Of a DNA stretch of 64,000 nucleotides, positions 54,781 to 64,000 are shown piece by piece. A program made the translations under genes and the position numbers. Positions within the stretch are counted from its first letter, which is position 1, and every line of letters starts with the position of its first letter. The notes under the pieces were generated by a model. That model did not search any database and was not told where the DNA came from. It was given only the letters and a program-made list of their open reading frames with translations. Location: assembly GCF_964204865.1 (NCBI RefSeq), contig NC_135263.1, positions 8,229,426 through 8,293,425 of the forward strand, given 5' to 3'. Origin of the DNA: Styela clava (taxonomy: Eukaryota; Chordata; Ascidiacea; Stolidobranchia; Styelidae).

Positions 54781-55082
54781 ATTGCAACTTCAGTGTCCAA
54801 GAAGCTGGCAGAAAGAGTGGTGATACCAATTCCGGTACGCCACATATACGAATTTTTGGCGAGCACACGCCAGGATATATTATTTGACACAGGGACTATT
54901 AAGACTAAGCCGATTAGGTAGGCTAGTCTGTGACGGATAATATTTGGACATTTGAGGTTGCCGAATTTTTTTTAATTGCGGTTGCCTGATATTTTGGAAA
55001 AAATGGTTTAGAGAAGAAAGATTGTACCGGCACCAAAGGAAGCCAAAGAGGAGAATGAACTTTTGATCTGCAAATACAGGTA

Positions 55083-56552
55083 TTGAACACGAAATTGAGG
55101 GAATCAGAGGAAAAGCAAGAGGAGACTGACAGCCGTTTGCAACTGATAGACAGTCGTGCGCAACAGATTGGAAGTCAACTAGAATCAGTTGAACTCCAGA
55201 ATGCGAAAATTGGCTCATCTTTTGAACATGTTTACAACATGCTGCAAGATATTTCTGGCGTGGTTAAAATAGGAAAAGTTGCTGATTCTGAAGAAACTCA
55301 GCCCATGTCACATGTCCCAGATGTCAGCTTGATCACTTCAACACCAGCAACGGTTGTTCCAAAAGCAGCGCCTGTTCTCAAGCATGATGAAATTTCTGAT
55401 TTTGGATTAGAAGATGGACAGCCAGAAGGGAAGCGGAACGCGTTCTCGCAGACATTAGAAGTGAAATTTCTGGAGAATGGTCATGTGAGTAACCTTGCAC
55501 CTACAATTCCTTTTTTGAATGATAATGGTAATGAGGACACAAATGTCAGAAGGCAACTTAGTACTAGGCAAAAATGGTTACAGTGGCTACACAATCAGCT
55601 CCTCCAGTGAGCGCTAGTAGTGTCTCAAATGCCAATGTTAGCCGTAGTGTTCTCAATAACACAGCTAATGCTACGATGATGTCAAGAAATGCCGAAAAGC
55701 CAATGTATTTTGATGGATCCACTTTCATGTCATGGCCCAGTTATTTATGCCATTTTGAATTGGTTACCAGTTATAATCAGTGGGATGACGACACTGCATG
55801 ATTAGAATTGGCTACTTGCATGACAGGTCAAGCTCTAAATGAAAGATTTACCAGATATGAAACGTACTAGCTATCGTGATATCGTGGCTCATTTTAATCA
55901 TTATTTCAAACCTGCCGGAAATGCGAGCTCATATCGTACTACATTTCATTGTCGTAGGATTAAGCCAAATGAAGCGCCACGGGATTATGGTAACAAATTG
56001 AAAGAGCTTGGTATTCTTGCTTACCCAAATCTTGATATTGCTGGTCAAGATGATATTTTGAAATCGCAGTTTCTCGCCGGTTTATCCGATGAAAGCATGA
56101 TCAAACATGTTACCATGCAACAGCCTGATACTTTTGAAAGTGCACTGTCTCTTGCAACGCTGTATTACTCTGTGGATACGAACCACTCTGAGAGAAAGGA
56201 CATGCCTAAACCTCGCATTGCCGCAGTGAAACAGAGTAACACTGGTAATGCAGCTAATCAGCAAACCGACCTTTTTCAGTTTCTCGAGAGCAGTTTTGAG
56301 AGACTTGTAGCAAAACTGGATGAGATCATAGGATATGTTAAGCCACGCGCTAACAACAATCGCAATTTTGAGGGTGTACCACGCAACCCGTGTCCTCGAT
56401 GTGGTAAACATGGTCATTGGGGCAGGGATTGCAAGGCATGTTTTAATTGCAAGCAGACTGGTCATCTTAAACGGGGTTGTCCACATCTTCAGAATCCCGC
56501 AACAGCTGCTTCCTCTTCGATCGCAAATTTAATCGACACTCAGCGGGCTTGA
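55083..56552 (+). pseudogene. Gypsy gag
   Basis: The gag reading has three pieces in different frames. 55,083-55,610 begins with a coiled coil (about residues 1-65, heptad-like Gln/Leu/Ile). 55,574-55,801 carries MYFDGSTFMSWPSYLCHFEL, the start of the capsid-like domain. 55,839-56,552 carries SYRDIVAHFNHYF, FHCRRIKPNEAPRDYGNKL and two zinc knuckles, CPRCGKHGHWGRDC and CFNCKQTGHLKRGC, at the nucleocapsid end. Two frameshifts and a TGA at 55,800 disable it. Capsid and nucleocapsid would package the element RNA in the cytoplasm. Confidence 0.88.
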
Positions 56553-56559
56553 GGTCCTC

Positions 56560-57776
56560 CGTGTCCGCTGAATTATTACTTGATGGCGGACCAACGAACC
56601 AGAATATAGACCTGAATATTTGTTCCTTGCAATATGACAATAGTTGGCATGCGAAGGTACTTGTAAACAATCAAACCGTTCAATTTTCTTGTAGATAGTG
56701 GTGCTATGACTACTCTGATCGACATTAACATCTTTGAGGCTATAGGTGGGAAAGAAGCACAATTAGCACCGCTCGAAGAATCTCTTGTTGCAGTGGGAGG
56801 ACATGATTTATCACCACTGGGTACATTGGAAGTTGATTTGTCTATTGATTCTTTTGCATTGCGACGCACTGTTGTTGTTGCCAACCTAGGTATGTCTAAT
56901 GGTATTTTGGGCATGGACTATCTCCGAGAACATGATTGCGTTCTTTACTTATCATCTGGACACATGATGATAGAGGGTCATGAAATCAAACTGTTTACTG
57001 AAAAGTCTGTACCGCGTGAATTTCATGATGTATTTGTAGGACCAGATGGTGAACTTGGCCGTACTTCAGCAGCAAAGCATAGGATCATCACAAAAGCACC
57101 ACAGCCGATTCGGCAGGCTCCTCGTCGAATGGGGTGGGCGCGTAGGAAGATGGCCGAAGAAGCGGTTGATAATATGCTGGCTCAGGGTGTCATAGAACCA
57201 AGCGATTCCCCATATTCTTCTCCCATTGTCCTAGTTCCTAAAAAGGATGGTTCTACCAGATTTTGTGTGGATTTTTGATTGCTCAATGACGTCACCTACA
57301 AAGATGCATATCCCTTGCCGCGTATTGAGAATATCATCGAGTCCTTAAACGGTGCACAATGGTTCTCAACCCTTGACCTTGCAAGCGAGTATTGGCAAGT
57401 GGAGGTTGACCCTGCAGATCGCAAAAAAACAGCATTCAGCATCCCTGGCCGTGGACATTTTCACTTTGTAGTGATGCCATTCGGTTTAGCGAATGCTCCC
57501 GCAACATTCGAACGGATGATGGACAATATCCTTGGTGATCTCCTGGTGAACGGGTGTTTCAATTTTCTTGATGTTTTGGCTCATGGTAGTGATTTCTTAA
57601 TGGCACTCTCAAATCTTCGGGAAGTTTTTATAAGACTTCGCCGTGCCGGTTTACGCTTGAAGCCCTCGAAATGTAAACTTTTCCGTCGAAGCACCTCTTA
57701 TCTTGGTTATCTTATTTCATCTGAAGGTGTCTGTTGCGACTCTGGAAATGTTGCGGCTATAATGGAAAACGCCTAA
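56560..57776 (+). pseudogene. Gypsy protease and reverse transcriptase
   Basis: A pepsin-like protease is marked by LVDSGAMTTL just after a frameshift near 56,690, with ILGMDYL about 75 residues on. RT follows: RMGWARRKMAEEAVDNML, PYSSPIVLVPKKDGSTRFCV, a TGA at 57276-57278, then YPLPRIENII, the first catalytic Asp in FSTLDLASEYWQ, and FVVMPFGLANAPATFERMMD. The active-site box that is normally Y(L/V)DD reads FLDVLAHG, with one residue missing and the second Asp gone, so the polymerase is dead even apart from the stop. The reading closes at 57,776. Confidence 0.9.
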
Positions 57777-58217
57777 TTCTGTCAGCGATATTCGCAGTTT
57801 TCTAGGCACAGCGTACTACTACCGAAGTTTGTTCAAAATCATTCAACAATTGCTGGACCTCTTATTCGATTGACCAGGAAGAATATTTCTTTTGTATGGA
57901 GTACTGAATGTCAAAAGGCTTTTGAAACTTTGAAGCATTGTCTGACATCTGCCCCAATTCTTAGCTTTCCTCGAACAATCGGCGAATTTGTATTGGATAC
58001 TGATGCTAGTGGTTTTGGAATTAGTGCGGTGTTATAAATGCAGGACGACAATGAACGTGTACTTTCTTATGTCAGTAAAACTATGTTCAAATCTCAACGT
58101 AGATACTGTGCTACACACCGTGAGCTATTAGCCGTGGTGTGGGCTGTTCGTCACTTTAGTCATTTTCTTCTCGGAAGACCGTTCAGAGTTCGCACAGATC
58201 ATGCTACTCTGAAATAG
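57777..58217 (+). pseudogene. Gypsy RNase H
   Basis: After a frame change the reading continues with SDIRSFLGTAYYYRSLF, then RNase H motifs: VLDTDASGFGISAVL (Asp), a TAA at about 58,036, HRELLAVVWAVRHFSHFL (Glu) and RTDHATLK (Asp), then TAG at 58215-58217. Downstream the integrase part is open in the same frame. Confidence 0.85.
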
Positions 58218-59993
58218 TTGATCAATTTTCGTGAACCTCGAGGAATGTTGGCAAGATGGATATTAACACTTGGTGCTTATGACTTTAAGATTGAACACAG
58301 ACCTGGCGTGAAACATGGCAATGCTGATGGATTGTCACGCCAAGTTCGCAAATGCAAGCGAGAAGATTGTTCTGATTGTGGTACCAATGGTGATGTGACT
58401 GTGAGTAATGTTATTGTAAGTGCAATATCAAAACAGCCCGGTCAATCATCGTCAGACGGTTCCGATTGTAATTGGCTAGATACCTACACAGATGAGCAAA
58501 TTAAATCTTGGCAAAGTGAAGATCCAGATATTTCTGCTGTTTTGAAATGGAAACAACTTACTGCTCAGAAACCTGATATTCAAGAATACATGCCTGAATC
58601 AACAGTGACCAAACGTTTAATGTCGCAGTGGGACTTGATTTTTGTAGATAATGGACTTCTCTATCGTCGTTGGATTCCCGATTGTGAATCGGAGGAATCG
58701 CATATCCAATTGATTGATCCATCAAATTTAAGGCAGGATTTGTTCCATAAGCTCCATTCTTTGCGCACTGCAGGTCATCTTGGTGCTAATCGAACTTTCA
58801 AGAGTATAAGGCGCAGATTTTATTGGCCCGGTTTCAAAAGGGACATTCTCAGATGGTGCAAATTTTGCAAGTCTTGTGCTTCGACCAAGATGCTTTACGG
58901 AAGAAGACAGGGAGATCTCAAACAACTTATATCTGGAGCTCCTATGGAAAGGATTGCCATTGATTTTCTTGGACCATTGCCAGTGACTGAAAATGGCAAC
59001 GAACACATTTTGGTTTTGTCAGACTATTTTTCTAAATGGATAGAATGTTTTGCTTTACCAACTCAGCGAGCGGACACCACTGCTGATGCATTGGTTACTC
59101 AATTCTTTTCGAGATTTGGGGTAACAAGAATTCTCCACTCAGATCAAGGAAGAGACTTTGAATCAAAATTATTTTCAGAAATGTGCCAATTGTACGGAAT
59201 TCAAAAGACTCGAACAACTCCATATCACCCCCGTTCAGATGGACAAGTTGAACGTTTTAACAGGACTATACAACAAATGTTGAAAGCTTTTGTAAATGAG
59301 AATCGAAATGATTGGGACGATCATCTCCCATATCTTTGCATGGCATATCGCTCCACTGTACATGATAGTACAGGATATTCACCGAACAAGTTGATGCTTG
59401 GACGAGAAATCGAGATGCCTGTTGATGTTATGTTTGGCAAACCATGGTCATCTACTCATTCTTGTTACACTGAGTTTGTCGACTGGTTTTCATGTGCAAC
59501 TGAAAAAGCTTTTCTTCATGCTAGGCAACATCTGAATGCTGCCGCAACCAGACAAAAGCGAAATTTTGATCTGGGTGTTAAACCCATTACTTTCCAGAGA
59601 GATGAATTGGTGTGGTACTATTATCCACCTAAGCATCGCAAGCTGAGTATTCCTTGGATTGGACCTTATCAAATTGTGGATCGTTTACCTAATCACTTGT
59701 ATAGGATTCAGAAGAATTCGGGAACACGTTCTCGAATTGTACATGTTGACAAACTGAGACCTTACCTTCATGAAGATGAAGAAGACAATGATATTGATTT
59801 AACTGGATTTGACATTTTACCTGATGTGGAACCTATTATGGAAAAGGATGAGCAGATTGCTCGTGATATATTTGAAAAATTACCTTTCTCTTCAAGGCCG
59901 GACACTGTACCACAAGAGGTTACAGTTGATGCGAACTCTGATGAAGGACAACGTACAAGGCGAAGGCCTAGATATTTGGATGATTACATTTGA
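58218..59993 (+). CDS. Gypsy integrase with GPY/F tail
   Basis: This 591-codon uninterrupted reading begins with the end of RNase H (EHRPGVKHGNADGLSR). An HHCC zinc-binding domain follows (HSLRTAGHLGANRT, RFYWPGFKRDI, CKFCKSC). The DDE core has Asp in IAIDFLGPLPV, Asp in HSDQGRDFES and Glu in SDGQVERFNRTIQQML, with STGYSPNKLMLGRE after it. The C-terminal domain has a GPY motif (WIGPYQIVDRLPNHLYRI) and VHVDKLRPY. It ends at TGA 59991-59993. Integrase inserts the cDNA into host chromosomes. This is the best-preserved part of the element. Confidence 0.95.
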   Translation: MINFREPRGMLARWILTLGAYDFKIEHRPGVKHGNADGLSRQVRKCKREDCSDCGTNGDVTVSNVIVSAISKQPGQSSSDGSDCNWLDTYTDEQIKSWQSEDPDISAVLKWKQLTAQKPDIQEYMPESTVTKRLMSQWDLIFVDNGLLYRRWIPDCESEESHIQLIDPSNLRQDLFHKLHSLRTAGHLGANRTFKSIRRRFYWPGFKRDILRWCKFCKSCASTKMLYGRRQGDLKQLISGAPMERIAIDFLGPLPVTENGNEHILVLSDYFSKWIECFALPTQRADTTADALVTQFFSRFGVTRILHSDQGRDFESKLFSEMCQLYGIQKTRTTPYHPRSDGQVERFNRTIQQMLKAFVNENRNDWDDHLPYLCMAYRSTVHDSTGYSPNKLMLGREIEMPVDVMFGKPWSSTHSCYTEFVDWFSCATEKAFLHARQHLNAAATRQKRNFDLGVKPITFQRDELVWYYYPPKHRKLSIPWIGPYQIVDRLPNHLYRIQKNSGTRSRIVHVDKLRPYLHEDEEDNDIDLTGFDILPDVEPIMEKDEQIARDIFEKLPFSSRPDTVPQEVTVDANSDEGQRTRRRPRYLDDYI

Positions 59994-60142
59994 TTTCACT
60001 GTGATAATGCTTTTAACAATTGATTGTTTTGATTTTAGATAGACATTTCGTTTGCGTGTACAGTTCTTCACATTTTTACGGATTTTCAATTTTGAAGATG
60101 GAAAATTCCTTTGTAATTTCCCATCTGGAAAAGGGGGAGTAA

Positions 60143-60242
60143 TGAGACGACCACGTCTATAACTGTTTTATTCTGTATGCCCATATTTATTCTTACCACT
60201 TGAGTCATTAGTGAGCAGCTGGGTATCTTTCCTTTTTAGCTG
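60143..60242 (+). repeat. Truncated 3' LTR of the Gypsy element
   Basis: It matches the first 100 bp of the 5' LTR and stops at TTTTTAGCTG, where the direct repeat shared with 26.2 kb begins. Confidence 0.9.
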
Positions 60243-61297
60243 GTTTGTCAGAGCGTAAATATATACTACTACTAGATGTCCAACTCCGCTCGCCGGATAA
60301 TAAACAAACAAAGGCGATGTTGCACCTCCAAGTGGCGAACGTCACGGTTGGTTTTGTTCAGACTAGATGCTTAACGACGACGACGCTCCTGCATCACAGC
60401 TCGAAAACTAGCCCTGTTCATTGATGACTGATCGAAGGATTTGCTGAAGGACGAAGAAATTCGATAAAAATGAACAAATAATTGTGAAAATGAAGACACA
60501 GTCTGTCTTGCAAATCACCAGGATGATGTGACAACTTCCTTGTCGAAAGAAAGCAAGGCATCAAAAAAGCGATGCATTGCAAAAAATGTCAGTCAGATGT
60601 AGGTAAAGTGGTGACGAAAATGAATACTTTGCACTTTATATAAAAAAAAAAAACGCTCAGTAGCACAGCATTTTGGTCTCACTCCATCTCAAGTATTGTA
60701 GCTTTCACAGAAGTTTTTTCTCCACTTGACCTATAATCAGGGCTGCCACAACGTCCTTATTTTTAGAATTTGTCCTTATTTTGAAGGTCTTTGTTTTAGG
60801 AAAGGTTTTTGTCCCTATTTCTAAGAAACATCCTTATTTTGACGTGTGTCCTTATTTTTAACCTTATAAATGAATATACCAGTAAATTAAACTTTGAATT
60901 TAGTTTAGATCTGGAACTTCATAAGAGATAAAAATGAGTAAACGTAAAATATTTGCTGTGATGAATATGAGAAAGAATTCAACGGCGTCGCACGAAACGA
61001 AGGGCCAGTGATTTGCGCACTGCAGCTTTTGTGAACGTGACAACAATCTAGAATGGATAGGTAGAGCAGCAATTTCTGTTTCTGTTTCTGTTTCTGTCAG
61101 AAACACAAGGCTCTGCTCAAGAAATTAATCAAACCAATCAAAAATTACTTTTTTAAGAGTCAATGATTATACAAAGGCTATCTCAACACATGCAAGCAGC
61201 TGAAATTTATTTCCATCATCACATCATTGAACATCCGACACTTGATATAAAAGAAAAATATTTTCAAATCATTCATGAGCGAATACCTATTAAACAA
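60243..61297 (+). mobile_element. hAT-type remnant with BED finger, direct copy 2
   Basis: A direct copy of 26,213-27,229. Differences include a 34-bp extra block at about 60,692-60,725 and a (TTTCTG)4 expansion at about 61,073-61,097 that shifts the frame of the zinc finger. The hAT-like start CAGGGCTGCCACAACGTCC is at about 60,740. It ends with CCTATTAAAC like copy 1, where copy 1 was joined to another hAT terminus. Confidence 0.75.
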
Positions 61298-61482
61298 TGT
61301 AACTGAATGTCAAGGTGTAACAACACTACTTGAGAAAGTATTCAAAAAATTTTGAGCAAATGTATACGCAAAGTACTGCAGCCAAAATAATAACAACAAG
61401 ATGGACAATAGGAATCATGGAATACGAAACCAATTGAAGAAACACAGCAGCTAGAAGAAGATTAAGATGTATGTGATTACAG
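61298..61482. other. Unassigned DNA
   Basis: No feature seen. Confidence 0.4.
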
Positions 61483-61740
61483 TCAAGTTTCCGTACTCCT
61501 GAAGTATGCGTACCAAGAAAGGAGGACACCGGAACGTAGTATGTGTACCACGTTAGGGTTAGGCCAAAATGTTCTTATTTTAGTTCTATTACGAGTTCAG
61601 GGACTAACCAAGTGAGTTTCGTAGTATTTGTACCTAAAAGTATGGCCTAACCTGGTACACATACTATGTTCCGTTGTCCGTCATCTTGGTACCGGTACAC
61701 GTATTTCTGGAGTACCCAAGTTTTTTTCTCAATAATCCAT
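61483..61740. mobile_element. Foldback MITE, about 250 bp
   Basis: The left arm (GTACTCCTGAAGTATGCGTA, then GGAACGTAGTATGTGTACCA) pairs with the right arm reversed (GTACTCCAGAAATACGTGTA, then GGAACATAGTATGTGTACCA). Arms are about 85 bp with a central ~80 bp. The borders lie near CAAG/CTTG; no target duplication was settled. Confidence 0.75.
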
Positions 61741-62057
61741 AGGAATACAAATTATTATTTTAATTACTAATGTGAATAAACACTGAATATCAAGTTATAT
61801 TAATAGTGGTATTGATGTTGTTTAAGGCTTTGTGAGTGGTTCTTAGCTGGAGTAAAAAGGCAATTTAGGTTCTATCACGTGGACATTGCTACATATTTCT
61901 TTTTCTTTGCTGCTTTTCAATCAACTGGAGCACCGATGGATTCCCAGCCCCGCGACCTGTAATCTTTTAAACTGAAAATCTTTTGGCGATTCATTCAATA
62001 TTTAGAGTGAGGCCCTAAGGGCATAGCTGAAGATTTTGAAGGGGGGGTCTGAAATCT
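61741..62057. other. Unassigned DNA
   Basis: No gene or repeat recognised apart from a seven-G run at about 62,041. Confidence 0.4.
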
Positions 62058-63985
62058 TTAATTGACAAGTTAGACCAAAACACCTAGCAGGTCTGATCGC
62101 AAATGTTAGTTTATAATAGTCCCGATGGTCTAACTCTAAAAAGTGTTTCACGCCACGAAAAATTTATATGTATGATATAGTAGAACAATTTAGAAGACTT
62201 TTATCTCACACTTGGAGGGGGGTTTGACAGATGTTTGGTCTAATATGGTATACCACATGTTGAAGGTACCAGTATTTGAAGCCCTTCATACGCTGGAGAA
62301 GCAATGAAATGTTGTTGTTTTTTAAATATGACTACAGAATGTGTTGCATGTAGCTGTATAGCATTTATTTTGTTAAGAAATCCTAATCGAGCTAATCACC
62401 TGTTGTAGACTTCCAGTGTGTAAAATAATTTATGAATTTTTTGCTGATTTACTGCAGTCTTTCGTCTCCAGATGTTTCAGAGAGTAGTAGTAGATTTCCG
62501 TTTTTGAGGGAAGACACGTCAGTAGTGCTGTTGCATATGTCAAAAAAGATATTTTGCAGTTTGCAAAACTTGGCGTTGCTTCAAATTCAGACATCTCCGA
62601 AATCCTAGCAACAGATGCAGGAAGAACCTACGAAGAAAAATTTCCCCTGTTATTAATGACCTGAATACTGTTGGTAATTTTAGAAATAATATTCATGATC
62701 CAAGTATTTAAATGCTCAATAGAAGATAGATCTAATAGGAAAATACAAATGAATTAATACCCAAAACAATTCTTTGTGCTATACCTGTGCTTAATATCTA
62801 ACAGACATTTTTATCAAGCTATTGAGTTAAACATGTTGGTCTGTTAGTTTACATGGCTGTTTCAAATGTTTTTCAGACATATTTTCATAAATTCCCTCTA
62901 GATGTGTTTCCATGCCAAAACCCCATCTGGTGACAGCAAATCATTCTTCAAAAGTGAGTTTCGAGACGTCTGCAAAAATTTATATTTTAGTTACGATATT
63001 TTGAAATAAATTGCCCACAACGATTGAACCTTGTCTACCATCTAAGCATGTATGTGTTTATATATAAGTATAACAGCCATTTCGACAAAGTATTATTTGA
63101 AACAAAAATGTAAATACCCCACAAAACGAATTGGAATTAATAAAATGTAACGGTTCCAGGAGAAATATTAATGCATTCAATAAATGTGGTGGATTTTGCA
63201 GTAGCAAAAAAGTTATTGCTATTGATCACAAATCAATAATTTAAAAACACTCGACAAAATAATTCAAAACTTTTTGGCACATCTAAAATTATAAATATAT
63301 ATATATGTTGAAGCCACGTTTAGATAATGGCAATAATAGGTATCCAATCTATGTGAAAAAGGTTATTAGTACCAGCCTGAAATCAAGCAAAATTGATTAT
63401 CATGGCAAATGGAAAACACCTCTTATGTTGTAATATGCTGCTGGTGACTTCGTATACAATGACAGAATGAGTTTGGGAAAAAACTATCAAGATCAGTAGA
63501 ACTCCATCATAAAACACTAATCAATTGAAGTTAAAATATGTGTGTTTAATTTATTTTTTTCATACAGACGTCACAATTTCAATCACCCATCAGTCAATTT
63601 ATATTCTTGCTTACTGCTTTGATCACACAGCATACATCCTCACACTGCAACTTTTTTATGATCCTAAAATACACATATCTCTTATCAAAATTTACATTCC
63701 TTGACAACCCATTACTGTATTGGGTACCTATAAGAAAATTTACAAATTATTATTTTTTATGCTAAACAATCGTAGCACAAAGCGGCTCTCTACTAGACTA
63801 CATCTACTCATGGGAGCTTTAAAGTGAATTTAAATCTTACTGTCAATGTGCTTTCGAGTGCTGAACTGGTCCTAGGGCCTTCCCACTCAATTGATTGTTC
63901 CTCTATTTTGTTTTGTTATCTGCATTCTATCAGTTCTATAGTCAAGTATATCGTGTAATAATCCATGTGCACAACAACTTGAATA
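62058..63985 (-). mobile_element. Degenerate P-like element, right copy (inverted)
   Basis: The reverse complement matches 6178-8250 joined directly to 11276-11565, without the hAT. The junction CTACAGAA at 62,332-62,339 is the unoccupied hAT target. It lacks the 372-bp segment 6825-7196 of the left copy. The transposase-like fragments seen on the left (LLSPDG, LTDQHV and FFDI-type blocks) are present with different disabling changes. The copy probably continues past the window end. Confidence 0.7.
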
Positions 63986-64000
63986 TATATATATATTTTT

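Larger units (their letters stand above)
54141..60242 (+). mobile_element. Ty3/Gypsy LTR retrotransposon, nearly full length, inactive
   Basis: The 5' LTR starts TGAGACGACCACGTCTATAA at 54141. A 3' copy begins at 60143 right after a polypurine tract AAAAGGGGGAG, but only 100 bp remain. Between them lie gag, protease, RT, RNase H and integrase in that order. The 5' LTR end is uncertain (about 54,775-54,830) because the primer-binding site is unclear. Over the shared 100 bp the LTRs differ by roughly five substitutions and one 2-bp indel. Domain order and the GPY/F-type integrase tail fit Gypsy lineages of invertebrates such as the Mag-like group. Confidence 0.93.

Noticed and set aside
56082-56914. 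Minus-strand readings of 77-134 codons
   Set aside because: Shadows of Gypsy gag and protease.

Overview
This is AT-rich nuclear DNA from an animal, almost certainly an invertebrate. The evidence is the mix of elements: BEL/Pao and Ty3/Gypsy LTR retrotransposons, an R2-like non-LTR retrotransposon, a Helentron (Helitron2), P-like, hAT and MULE-like DNA transposons, many MITEs, and a eukaryotic tRNA pair with Pol III signals. I cannot name the species. I recognise no ordinary host protein-coding gene; the only convincing host genes are two tRNAs (initiator Met and His) at about 25.2 kb. Nearly everything else is a nested pile of transposons, mostly broken by stops and frameshifts.

Layout. 0-3 kb: an inverted copy of a dispersed repeat, then a BEL/Pao pol remnant on the minus strand with a possible LTR and a hAT-end fragment. 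3-6 kb: repeat scraps and an 18-bp-like minisatellite. 6.2-11.6 kb: a degenerate P-like element split by a 3.0-kb hAT whose ends, 8-bp target duplication and transposase are all visible. A second copy of the P-like element lies inverted at 62.1-64.0 kb and preserves the empty hAT site. 11.6-12.7 kb: a Helitron Rep scrap and unassigned DNA. 12.75-23.2 kb: a Helentron encoding a two-domain cysteine protease/deubiquitinase module, Rep (HUH, two-Tyr), Pif1 helicase and an EEP endonuclease, followed by head-to-tail non-autonomous derivatives. 23.3-25.1 kb: two related hAT-like MITEs around a P-like exon. 25.1-25.3 kb: tRNA pair. 26.2-27.2 kb: a BED-finger hAT remnant, with a direct copy at 60.2-61.3 kb.

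27.3-34.0 kb: two large arrays of a 187-bp repeat in inverted orientation, abutting a MULE-like transposase gene that also carries a Ulp1/SENP-type protease and a PHD finger. 34.1-48.35 kb: a block bounded by hAT-like ends, filled by a tandem duplication with a period of about 4.3 kb. MITE presence and absence among the units reveal the duplication order. 48.4-53.9 kb: a foldback MITE, a Gypsy integrase fragment, an R2-like RT fragment and repeat pieces. 54.1-60.2 kb: a nearly full-length Gypsy element with gag zinc knuckles, protease, RT, RNase H and integrase; its 3' LTR is truncated. 61-64 kb: a foldback MITE and the inverted P-like copy.

The two systems that best repay a second look are the Helentron, which joins a C76-like and an OTU-like cysteine protease to a Rep/helicase/nuclease in what was probably one reading frame, and the transposase-Ulp1-PHD gene next to its inverted 187-bp arrays.
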